Positions 1 to 10,175 of a DNA stretch of 64,000 nucleotides are shown here, piece by piece. Under the pieces are notes generated by a model. The model was not told where the DNA came from. It ran no database searches and saw nothing but the letters and a program-made list of their open reading frames with translations. Positions within the stretch are counted from its first letter, which is position 1, and each line of letters opens with the position of its first letter. The translations under genes were made by a program, and so were the position numbers. The stretch is from Zanthoxylum bungeanum (lineage: Eukaryota > Streptophyta > Magnoliopsida > Sapindales > Rutaceae). The stretch spans positions 153,893 through 217,892 of the forward strand of contig SKCR01021386.1 in NCBI GenBank assembly GCA_019454045.1, given 5' to 3'.

Positions 1-198
1 AAATAGTAAATTAGTTTTAAAATCTCTCTCCTCTCTTCTTTAACCAAACATATATTTAATTAAAATCTCTCCCCTCCCCTCCCCTCCCCTCCTTTGAACC
101 AAACATATATTTAATTAAAATCTCTCCCCTCCCCTCCCCTCCCCTCCCTTCCCTCCCCTCCATTAAAATCTCTCCCCTCAGTTGAACCAAACAGACCC
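1..198. mobile_element. Tourist/PIF-Harbinger-like MITE, right end only
   Basis: Pyrimidine-rich DNA (repeated CCCCT) ends at 198 with GAACCAAACAGACCC followed by TTA. It is close to an exact reverse complement of 202-405, so it is another copy of the next element in opposite orientation, cut by the window start. The TTA at 199-201 is shared between the two elements. Confidence 0.6.
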
Positions 199-201
199 TT
201 A

Positions 202-841
202 GGGTCTGTTTGGTTCAACGGAGGGGAGGGGATGGGAGGGATTTTAATGGAGGGGAGGGGAGGGGAGGGGAGGGGAGGGGAGAGATTTTAATTAAATATA
301 TGTTTGGTTCAAAGGAGGGGAGGGGAGGGGAGGAGAGAGTTTTTAATTAAATATATGTTTGGTTAAAGAAGAGAGGAGAGAGATTTTAAAACTAATTTAC
401 TATTTTATCCTTAAAGCATTTTATAAATAAAATTAAAACAATATAGGCTTATATTATCTTTGAATTAAACAAATAATAAAATTAAAATTAAAAGCTCTAC
501 ATAATACGTGTTATTAAAAATAAAATTAAAACAAATATAAGATAAGAGAATAAAAAGAATTGAATGGTGAAGCAAATATAAGAGAGATTTGTAATTAAGA
601 AAATTTTGGATTTTAATGTATAAGTATGGATAATTTAGTAAATGCATTTAATATTTAATTGCTCACTTTCTCTCCCCTCCAAAACCCCCCACTTTTGGAG
701 GGGAGCAAAAATTGACTTAGGAGGGATTTTGCTCCCCTCCCCTCCCCTCCCCTCCAAAAAATTGAACCAAACAACTATAATTTAAAATAATCCCTCCCCT
801 CCCCTCCCCTCCCCTCCAAAACCCCCCAACCAAACATAGCC
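202..841. mobile_element. Tourist/PIF-Harbinger-like MITE, about 640 bp
   Basis: The element begins GGGTCTGTTTGGTT and ends AACCAAACATAGCC, which is an imperfect terminal inverted repeat. It is flanked on both sides by TTA (199-201 and 842-844), the target duplication expected for PIF/Harbinger elements. The ends are rich in GGAGGGG on the left and CCCCTCC on the right, and the middle is AT-rich with no coding capacity. It is non-autonomous. Confidence 0.7.
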
Positions 842-1074
842 TTAATGAATTTACTATCCACCAATTATCTCATACTTTTCTATAATATCTCATTTTTCTC
901 GACTTTAAAAATTATTAATATTATTATTTTTACAGTTGGATACTTGATATGTTTATATCATTTCTTTTATTTTTAATACTAAAACAATAATAATAAAAGA
1001 TAATAATTTAATGATATATAATTTTAATTTAATTATTGTAATAAATACTTTTAATTTATTTATCATAATAATTT

Positions 1075-1435
1075 TGTGAGAACCAGCTGCTGCATAGAAG
1101 CTTCTCATGCATAATATCCAACTGCCATGCATGATAAGAAGAGGCCAAGACAACTTTAGGTGATCATTGCCATAAATCTAGCTTGTTGAAATTTTGAGAA
1201 AGCAACAAACATTCGGTGGGTTACCGTAGAAGTGTTGAAAATGTAAGCCAAATCTTGGCTATAAATACATGGCTTATTCTTAAGCTCAAATCATCCCAAA
1301 GAGTTGTATAGAGAGTGTTGCAGTGAGGTTTTTACTTTGTAAAGTTTAATACTTTGTATTTCTATTCTTGAGAGTAATAGAAACGATTTCGGTTTTTCCT
1401 CAAATACACTCTAGAGTGATAAGTGAATCACAACA
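1075..1435 (+). mobile_element. copia-A 5' LTR
   Basis: The 361-bp repeat starts TGTGAGAACC and ends CACAACA. It matches 15220-15584 closely and has a TATA-like CTATAAATA near 1259. The flanking 5 bp, AATTT (1070-1074), recurs after the 3' LTR (15585-15589), so the two LTRs bound a single original insertion of about 14.5 kb that now includes nested DNA. Confidence 0.88.
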
Positions 1436-2042
1436 AGTGATATCATAGGTTTGGTTCTACTTTGGGATCGTAAAACCGAAGAACGGAGCTCGATTCGGAA
1501 AATTCGAGTTCCGACAAAGTTGTCAGAAATTATTTTTGAGTATACTATCAGCTAGTTCACGTCGGTGGTATTTTGCGGCGATCAAACGGACATCCGAGGA
1601 GCCCGCACGCTCCGCCACTCTCCGGAGAGTGAGGCCTACTCTCGCCACGAGCCACATGCCCGTCTGGAGAAAGAAGACGACCACATGGCGCCACGTCAGC
1701 GCCACGCCAGCCAATATGCCATGTCAGCCTACCACATCATCGACACGTCATCGTCATGTGTCAACCACGTCAGCAAGCCGGTCCCACTTTTACCATGTCA
1801 GCACTGCCACGTTATCTGGCACGTCAGCATCCTGGTAAATTTCATTTAGCTCCCTGAAGTCTTTGAAATTTATAGTTTAGCCCCGGAAAGTTTAGAAATT
1901 TATAAATCAGTCTCTGAGTTGGATTTGGACTAACGAAGTGTCTAATCTACCATTTTCGACTGTTCTGGACGCAACGATGACTTTGGATTTGTGAAATTCA
2001 GCCTCGATTTTAACCTATTTTCATTCTAAACTTAAAATAGAA
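1436..2042 (+). promoter_or_regulatory. copia-A untranslated leader with PBS and ACGTCA cluster
   Basis: Just inside the LTR, GTGATATCATAGG (from 1437) resembles a decayed initiator tRNA-Met primer site; the relative at 60295 reads TGGTATCAGTAGC. Between about 1685 and 1830 the leader holds four ACGTCA motifs plus ATGTCA variants, which on the other strand are TGACGT, the core bound by plant bZIP/TGA factors. Copia-C has an equivalent cluster. Regulatory use is inferred. Confidence 0.5.
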
Positions 2043-2790
2043 ATGGAAGATTCCCCTTTTGGTGTAATGATCAAACTGACGGCAACTAATTACTCCATCT
2101 GGAGACCTCGGATGATAGATTATTTACACTGTAAAGATTTGTTTGATGTTATCGAGGTAAAGAGAGTGAGACCAGAATCTATTAAATAGTAAGACTTTAA
2201 TAAACTCAATAACAAAACTCTGGGTCAAATTAGACAGTGGATCGGTCACAGTGTCTTCAACCGCGTAGCATAGGATACATATGCTTATGAAATGTGGATA
2301 AAGCTGTAAGACATGTTTCAGGCCAAGACAGCTCAGAATAAAGCCTTAATCATGAGGCGTTTGGTGAACCTGAAGCTTCGGAGTCGAACTTCCGTTGCAG
2401 ATGACACCAACGAGTTCCAAAGCCTGGTGAACCAGTTGTCTGCAGTAAACATGCAACTGGCGGACGAAATTCAGTTCTTGCAACTCAGTTCTCTTCCATA
2501 TAGTTGGGAGACACTGGTGGTTACTCTCAGCAACTCGGCTCCAGGAGGCAAACTTACCATGCCTATCGTAAAATACGCCTTGTTAAATGAAGAAGCTAGA
2601 AGAAAAAACGTGGGCTCAGATTAAACAGAAGCCCTTGTCTCGGAGCATCGAGGAAGACAACCGAAGAAAAATCAAGGCAAATGGAAAGGCCTAGGCAAAT
2701 CCGCTGACGGGAGAAAGACATACAAGTGCTTCCACTGTGGCATAGAAGGCCACTTAAAGAAGAATTATCGAAAACTACAATGAGAGCAAG
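2043..2790 (+). pseudogene. copia-A gag (nucleocapsid), degenerate
   Basis: The frame opens at 2043 with MEDSPFGVMIKLTATNYSIW, the usual start of a plant Ty1/copia gag (UBN2/DUF4219 type), and meets a stop after about 48 codons. A 103-codon open segment (2313-2624) carries the gag core, with MRRLVNLKLR and LADEIQFLQLSSLP. A zinc knuckle follows near 2728, but its last cysteine is tyrosine (CFHCGIEGHLKKNY). Gag packages element RNA in virus-like particles; with several stops and the broken knuckle this copy is not functional. Confidence 0.75.
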
Positions 2791-2879
2791 AACAATGCAA
2801 TAACTAGCCGAAGAAAAATGATGCGGAGATACTAGTAGTTACAAGAGATGTAGCTATATGCTCAGGCCAGGAAGAACAT

Positions 2880-4318
2880 GCCTCTACACCGCAACTTAGG
2901 ATGTCGAGTGGGTGGTAGATACTACAACATCCTACCACGTCACTCATCACAGAGATTTCTTCACAACATACAAAGCATGAGACTTTGGACCAGTGAAGAT
3001 AGGGAATATCAGTTCTTCTCAAATAGTGGGAATTGGTGAAATATAGTTGCGGACAAATGCATGGTACACGATAACCCTAAAGAAAGTAAGACATGTTCCA
3101 GAACTTCGGCTTAACTTACTCTCGAGGGTAGCCCTTGACAAACAGAGTTATGCTAGCCACTTTAGTAATGACACTTGGAGAATGATAAAATGTGTCATGG
3201 TAATCGCCCGGGGACATATTTATGGAACCCTATACAAGACTCATGTGAATATTTGTGCAGAAAGCCTCAATGTAGCTGAACCAGAGACTTCTCAGAATCT
3301 GTGGCACCAGAGACTCGATCATATGAGCGAAAGAGGGTTGTCTACCTTGACAAAGAATTATCTAATCTCTGTCTCCAAAAATGCTGCTCTGGATCCTTGC
3401 AATCACTGTCTTTTCGGTAAGCAACACAAAGTCTCTTTCAATTTCATTTCTACAAGAAAATCAGAGTTACTCAGTCTGGTGTACTCTGATGTTTGTGGTC
3501 CATTGGAGGTGAATTCACTAGGTGGTAATAAATATTTTCTGACTTTTATTGACGATGCTTCTCGGAAAGTATGGTGTATTTTCTGAAATCAAAGGATCAG
3601 GTCCTGGACTACTTCAAATTGTTACATGCCATGGTCCAGCGTGAAACATGGAAGAAACTGAAGTGCCTTTGCACAGACAATGGAGGCGAATACACTGCCA
3701 GGGAGTTCGATGCCTACTGCGGAAGTCACGATATTCGACACGAAAGGATTGTTCCACGCACCCCACAACACAATGGTGTTGCGAAAAGGATGAATCGCAC
3801 CATTATGGAGAAAGTCAAAAATATGATCATCATGGCTAAGCTGCCAAAGCCATTCTGGGGGAAGCTGTTCGTGCCGCTTGCTACCTGATCAACAGATCAC
3901 CATCTGTACCTTTGAACTTTGAGATTCCGGAGAAAGTGTGGTCTGGTAAGAATCCCTCATATTCTCAACTCAGAATATTTGGTTGTTTAGCCTTTGCACA
4001 CGTATCCAATGAGCTCAGGTAGAAAGCGCGATGCAAGGACTACTCTATGCATCTTCATAAGCTATAGAGACGAGGAATTTGGATGCAAGCTATGAGACTT
4101 GAAGGAAAGGAAGGTCATCAAAAGCATGGATGTAGTGTTTCTTGAAGATCAAACAATAGACGACATTGAAAAGCCCAAGATGTCTTCTAATTCCAGTGCC
4201 AACAAAGACGATGTAAATCCAGCGCCAACACGAGTGGCCACAGATGATGATGGGGTGCAAGACATGTCAGAATCAGAACCAGATGAGGAGGGTGGTGTTG
4301 AGCAGGGGGAGCTGCAAC
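2880..4318 (+). pseudogene. copia-A pol N-terminal part: protease and integrase, degenerate
   Basis: Reading downstream of gag, a protease-like VEWVVDT (near 2897) is followed by a GAG-pre-integrase domain with HQRLDHMSERGLSTL and CNHCLFGKQHK (3300-3430). The integrase core shows FIDDASRKV (about 3550) and CTDNGGEY (about 3670), then HNGVAKRMNRT, where the E of the D,D,E triad (HNGVAER in relatives) is K. The protease-then-integrase order before reverse transcriptase is diagnostic for Ty1/copia. Stops and frameshifts near 3585 and 3886 break it. The nested element interrupts it at 4318, and it resumes at 12263. Confidence 0.75.
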
Positions 4319-6401
4319 TGATGAGCGGAAAATATATCAATATTTACCGCCCCTTTTACTTAATATTTTGTTTAGTTTCTCGGGTTTGATGAACGTTTTG
4401 ATATGTTTTATTTTATTTTGCAGATAAAATAATATCGGGACTCAATGAAATCATTTAGGATGAAATATGGGTCAAATAAGGGCAATTATTGGACTTGATA
4501 TATTAATTTTGGAGATTGGAAACTTGAAAGAGCGTTTTGACGAAGTGCAGTTTTGGAAATTCCAGTTTTGCGCATCTGTCGTAGTTTGGGCATAACTTTT
4601 TACTCAGATATCGGATTGAGCTGATTCAAGTGCCAGATTAAAGACGACTCAAAGATCTACAACTTTGAAAGAGAACATATTTTCGAATTCTGATGATTTC
4701 ATGACCGAAATGGATGAACCATCCAGAAGTGTGTGGAGTGTAATTATTAAAAGTCATTATCAATCATTTTCAAAGCAAAATATTAATTAATTAATAATTA
4801 ATAAAAATTATCAAATCAACACCAAACAAGATAAGCAATTAGTGGAGCAATTATGGATTTGGTGGAGTAATTAGTGGAGAAATTAATAATGGATTTGGTG
4901 GAGAAATTGATTGATGATTTGATGGTGGCAAAATTTTGCCTATAAATACCAAGCCATTTCATTTGTAAAATTCATACTTTCTTCTTTGAAATTCTTAATG
5001 AATAAATAAGAAGATTGTATCTAGTTTGTTTATTTTTAGTTTTCAGTAATTAATTTTCAGTTTCGCACTTTCTTTTCTTTAATTTTCAGTTTTTACTTTC
5101 CGCAATTTACTTTTACGCACAGTACTTTTCTTTCTTTAATTTTTAGTTTTTATTTTTTTTCAGTAATGAGGAGGTAATTCCCCAGCTAAGGTGAAAGGTA
5201 ATTCTTTTACTGTTACTATTTAGATTAATCTCCCTTAAAAATAATATATTCACTATTTAAAATACTGATTAATAAAGGATACCGCTATATTGGTCGGTTG
5301 GCAATTCAATTTAATCTGGTTTAAACCTGACTAATCAAGGATACCGCCAGATTGGTCGGTTGGTAAATTTATTTTGGTACCGCCTTTATGGCTGGATTAT
5401 GGACAAATATTACCGCCTATATGGCTGGTTGGACTTAATTTGACTTAATCAGGATACCGCCAGATTGGTCGGTTGGTAAAATAATATCACAAGTTTATAT
5501 ATTATTTTATGGGAGATATCTAAATTAGTAGTAGTAAAAGTAATTCCTTTTACCTTAGCATTTTATTTTATTTTACTTTTCAGTTTTACTTTATGTCTTT
5601 TACTTTTCAGTATTTTTACTTTATGTCTTTTACTTTTAAGTTGTTACTAGCCCTAGTTATGTGTTAGTTATCTGGGGTTGTGATGAATTCTAATATCACC
5701 GGTTTATAAGGGGTTATTTTATAGTTTGGGTAATTTAAAGGTTTACTTATTAAGTCTTAAGCTTAATGCTTCTTGTTGTCTGATCACCAATAAGATTGAT
5801 GTGGTAAATCTAAAATGAACTAGACATAGGGATTTTAGGTTTCAGCCTTAGACTTAATAACCCACGATCTTCCTTGAGGATAGATAACCCTTTAATAGAT
5901 TTCCTTACAGGATAGGAATATACCTGTCGGGCGGGGGTAGCCATAATTGGAACTTAAACTTAATGAATCCAGATAATTTGGTTGACATAGACATATGGTT
6001 CAATTGGGTTAAACTGGGTATTTGCGTCTGACCATCGACAGAGGCTTTTGCATAATTTAGTGTTCCAGGTTAGTAAACTAATTTATTACACAAACATAAA
6101 ATAATCACTTCATCTTTTAAATGATATTAGAATGATTCACGACCCTAGATCTTTGTGTCTTTTGTTATTTTCCTTAGTATTTTCTTTTGTCTTTTTATTT
6201 ATTTATTTATTTATTTATTTTGTAAAACCACTTTCAACCAATCAAACAATCATTATCTTCTTCATTTAATTAGATATCTGTAAATAAATAGATTCAATAA
6301 TTAATAACAATAGTAGGAATTAAGTCCTCGTGGGATCGATATTTTTATACTACTTGAACGATACGTGCGCTTGCGTTATACGTGTGTGTTTACGCCGGTC
6401 A
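4319..6401 (+). mobile_element. nested LTR retrotransposon, 5' LTR
   Basis: The 2083-bp LTR starts TGATGAGCGG and ends GCCGGTCA. It is nearly identical to 10176-12257: I saw only scattered substitutions and short indels, for example near 4848 and 5390. The flank GCAAC (4314-4318) recurs at 12258-12262 as the target duplication. A TATA-like TATAAATACC lies at 4941. Between 5275 and 5490 the LTR has sub-repeats of GGATACCGCCAGATTGGTCG and shorter variants. The high LTR identity implies a recent insertion. Confidence 0.92.
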
Positions 6402-6407
6402 AGTTTT

Positions 6408-6425
6408 TGGCGCCGTTGCCGGGGA
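6408..6425 (+). promoter_or_regulatory. primer-binding site of nested element (tRNA-Asp type)
   Basis: TGGCGCCGTTGCCGGGGA lies 6 bp inside the 5' LTR and is complementary to the 3' end expected of plant tRNA-Asp. This PBS type is common in Ty3/gypsy lineages such as Athila and Tat and uncommon in Ty1/copia, so I favour a gypsy-derived non-autonomous element. Confidence 0.75.
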
Positions 6426-6521
6426 CTTATATTTCTTGAGTTATTAATTTTGAAGCTATCTAATTTACCTGTATCTAATTTTCTTTATCTGTAATTTTTA
6501 TTTCTTTCTTTTATTTTCAGG

Positions 6522-7663
6522 TGGTTAAACAATGGAACACTATTGGGAGATTGAAGATCAAGAGCTTTACAAGAAGATACACCCCAAATCTGGGAGCAAC
6601 AGTCCGATTTTCTGAGGCCTGTTGTCCAGCCCAACAATTATCACTGGATGCCAGAACCATCATACTTTCCATCTTATCCACCATCCACCTACTATCCTCA
6701 ACAAAAACCAGAACCATCAGAGGAAGAACAATTGATTAATATGCTCAAAAATTTTTCCAAGAAACGAGACGAAAAGTTGGATACAATGCTTGAAACAAGC
6801 CTGAAGCAACTTGAAAGTATTCAGAGACAATCAGAATTCATTCAGAGGATGACAGATCAAATGAGACAATTAACAGAAAACCAGAACTACATACCTCAAG
6901 AACCAGTTTCAGATGACACTGATGAAGCCTACAAGTACCAGAAATCCACAGAGACACTTCAACAAAGGAGGAGGCTGAGCAGTATCAACAACCAGAGGTA
7001 TCAGTTCAGGAACCCGAACCGGTAAAGTCTCAATTTGACTTTTATTATTCAGATTCTGACGAGGATGAGGCTGATCTATTTGTACCAACTGCACCAACAA
7101 CGGAAGATCAAACTTTCAATCCTCAAAATGAAGATCTTGGAGAATGCTTTACCATGATGTTTGAAGAAGATCTATCTGAACCATCCATTCCAGTCGTATC
7201 AGAGGATGAAAACCTAATGTCAGAAACATCTTTGCATCATCTGGTTGACAATTTTGAAGCATGTATTTCACAGATGACAGATGAAGAGCTGAATACAAAA
7301 ATTTTACAATTCATCTGTGAAGAAAATGTGGAGCAAGAAACAGAGCAAATGAAGGAGCAAATGTCTGACCTTAATAAAGATCCAGAGCATTCAGGAAAAA
7401 CATCGCTGTTTTGGGGAGTACAAACCAAAGACATCACCCAGAAGCTTGACAGAATGAAATTTCCATTCCAAGTCAAGCATCATACGAGACCTCCTGATTT
7501 TCTTTCTTTCTTTGCAGGAACCACTGGAGTAACAAGAATCAAAAAGGTGACACGAGCACTGAATGAGACAAAACTCTTTTTGCCACTTTACCGTTGGAAG
7601 AGACCCTTCAAAAGCAACGCTCACGGGATTATCTTTATCGGACATCCAAAACGACACTGAAAT
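6522..7663 (+). CDS. uncharacterised reading frames of nested element, possibly gag-derived
   Basis: Two open segments (about 6648-7025 and 7154-7660) lie just after the PBS. The first is rich in P, Q and E with a helical stretch (KKRDEKLDTMLETSLKQLES, then QRQSEFIQRMTDQMRQL) that looks like a short coiled coil. The second is very acidic (DLSEPSIPVVSEDENLMSET, later MTDEELNTKILQFICEENVE) and ends in a basic tail (SNAHGIIFIGHPKRH). I see no zinc knuckle, protease, integrase or reverse transcriptase. The position suggests a remnant or diverged gag, but the family is not recognised. Confidence 0.4.
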
Positions 7664-8200
7664 CTCCTTAACAGATGGATTTCAGTCACGTCTGGCTGAA
7701 GACGAAAAATTTAGCGCTAGCAGAGAGGCAACCCATGCAATTTGTTTTAATTTCTGTTTTCATATTTTGTGTATACATGTTGTAGACTTTTTATTTTGTG
7801 TGTTATTTTTGTAGGGAAAGGCATAAACGAAGCATTTTAAGACAGAAGGAATTGTGTTTGGCAATCAAAAATGAGAAACAATTCATTTGCGATGGCTGAG
7901 TAAGGAATGAAATCTTGAGACACATCCTAATGAATTTATACTACGCGAGTGGCGTATTGCGTACACAATTCCGTTGCCTTAATTATTGCTTTGATTTGCT
8001 TTTCTTTTGTACTTATCTTTATTTTCACCGATAAGATCTAAACTTTTTGACTTTTCACGATTAATTTTAACGTTCATCTAATATTGTCATTTGGCAGATA
8101 CTAGTGCAATTATTACTCACCCATTTTCAGGTTCTATAAATTCAGCTCGTCATTTCTCTCTTCGACACATCCAAATACACATCCAAATAAGAGAGAGAAA

Positions 8201-8853
8201 ATGGAAGCGACTTCACAGCAGCGAATCAAGCGAATTTGTGTTTTCTGTGGATCCAATTCTGGTAATAAACCAGAATTCATCGAGGCTGCGAAGGAATTGG
8301 GGCGAGTCATAGCGAAGCGAAATATGCACCTAGTATATAGCGGTGGCAATCTTGGATTGATGGGAAGTATTTCAAAAGCTGTTCAGGATGGTGGCGGTCA
8401 TGTTTTGGGAATCATTCCAAAACCCTTGGCGGACGAACACTTAATCGGACAAACAAATGGAGATGAACGCATCGTATCTGGAATGCCCGAACAAATTCAT
8501 GAAATGATCAATACTGCAGATGCGTTTATTGCGTTACCAGGAGGGCTTGGGACGTTTGAGGAAATGTTTACAGTAGCATCATGGGCGCACTTAAATATTC
8601 ATCGGAAGCCCATTGGGTTACTTAACATTGAGCATTTCTTCGATTTTTGTTTGTATTTCTTGCAGAAGCCAAAAGACATGAGTTCGTCACGAAATCAGTA
8701 CATGATATCTTCCTGACTGCGACAAAGGCCGAAGAATTAATTGACCAAATCATAGCCTTTGAATCAAAACTCGATCCCATTCTCTCCAAGTTGGACTGGA
8801 CAGACAACGATCGTGGTAAGAAGCGTAAACTGGACATAGATCTTAATCGGTAG
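8201..8853 (+). pseudogene. LOG: intronless LOG-like cytokinin phosphoribohydrolase inside retrotransposon
   Basis: LOG enzymes release active cytokinin bases from nucleoside 5'-monophosphates in the cytosol. The frame from 8201 gives MEATSQQRIKRICVFCGSNS, then YSGGNLGLMG, HVLGIIPKPL and the hallmark PGGLGTFEE (PGGxGTxxE), then WAHLNIHRKPIGLLN. It ends at 8716 after one missing base near 8665. The next frame (to 8853) continues collinearly with RHEFVTKSVHDIFLTATKAE and ends KRKLDIDLNR, about 217 codons in total, the usual LOG size. Plant LOG genes normally have several introns; none is present here, so a captured cDNA is likely. The usual ERK after the conserved Met is EQI (MPEQIHEM), so substrate binding may be lost. 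It lies wholly between the LTRs. Confidence 0.8.
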
Positions 8854-10160
8854 ATTTCAGCTAACCAGGTACGACCTTCTTAACTCTCCTATTACTGTTT
8901 AAGACATTGGGGACAATGTCTCATTTAGGTTTGGGGGAGGAAATTAGTTGATTAGTACCTTGTTTTTAGTTTGTATGTTGTTTTTATTTTTAGTCCAAAA
9001 TTTTTCGAAAAATACAAAAAAATTGAAAAATTTTCAAAAATTAAAAAAAAAAAATTTTGCGTTTTTGTGTTTTTATTTTGACTAAAAAAGTGAAATTGGT
9101 AAGAGATAGCCGAGTAAGGAGTTTCCATTCCTGAGACGTATCTCAAGCCTATTTCGAAACAAGTTAATTTTTGTTTATTTCATTTTGAATTATTTAGTTT
9201 GTGAATTCTCCATAAAACGGACTAAAATGAATCTTCATATGCTCAGTTGACAATATTATCAACATTATAGTAACATACGGACATGAGCTAAAATTAAAAG
9301 TTTGTAATATTCAGTGCTCTAGTTTAATTGGAGGAAGCATCTCAAAAAGCAGTGGAGTAAAAAAAAAAAAAAAAAAAAAAAAAACGTCTGAGATCCGGGT
9401 TACTAAGTCTGTAAGGGTGTTTTAACACCTAGTGCCCTAAAACCAACTGGTTTGGGAGTCACTGACCCAAAGCTCGCTACATGGATCAAAGATGCTGCAA
9501 AAATATATATATCTAAAGTCTGGGTAATTAAGTCCGTAGGGTGGTCTTAAACACCTGGTGCCCTAAAGCCAACTGGTTTGGGAGCCACCGACCCAAAGCT
9601 CGCTACATAGACAGAAATATGATATATAAATAAAATAGAGAAAAAAAAGAAGAAAAAATCAGAAAAATCAAAAAAAAAAATTTACTCCATTACTATAAAA
9701 AGGTGTGAAATCTGATAGAACCTTAGGACAAAAATATTACTCTCTTACCAACTGCACTTATGACTGTTGTGGGCAAAAATGAGTTGATTAATATTTTGTT
9801 GGCTGTGTATATGGAGAATGGTAAAAATAATCGGAGAATTTACTTATTCGGTAATTTAGAATAAAACAAAACAACTAGTAACTTGGAGTAGAAGTTTCAC
9901 CTGATTAGTCACTAACATCTTTATTCTCTTTTCGCTTGTCTTTTTCTTTTGTGTGCATTAGTTTTATTATCTTTTTACTTCTGTAAAACGTTTGTGGGTA
10001 TCGTTGCTGTAAACCCTCACGAGACTACAACTTATCCACTAGGGACACCTAGGGGTTTAAAGGCTTGTTGCATATGCTAAATGCAACCGTGATCCCTACG
10101 AAAGTGGCTTAGTTTAATTTTAATTTTATTTTGTTGTTTTGCTCGAGGACTAGCAAAATG
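8854..10160 (+). other. non-coding 3' internal region of nested element
   Basis: No coding domain is visible. It contains TTGGGGACAATGT followed by GTTTGGGGGAGG (8905-8940), which looks like a second, internal polypurine tract. There is a poly(A) run at 9361-9384. Two copies of a roughly 98-bp unit start near 9391 and 9514, sharing CCAACTGGTTTGGGAG and CCCAAAGCTCGCTACAT. A short motif AGCCGAGTAAGGA near 9109 also occurs near 7900. Pol is absent, as in LARD-type elements. Confidence 0.6.
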
Positions 10161-10175
10161 TTAGGTTTGGGGGTG
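10161..10175 (+). promoter_or_regulatory. polypurine tract of nested element
   Basis: TTAGGTTTGGGGGTG directly precedes the TG that opens the 3' LTR at 10176. This is where plus-strand priming is expected for an LTR retrotransposon. Confidence 0.6.

Noticed and set aside
9361..9384. Poly(A) run as the tail of the captured LOG cDNA
   Set aside because: It lies about 500 bp beyond the LOG stop, separated by element sequence with a purine tract.
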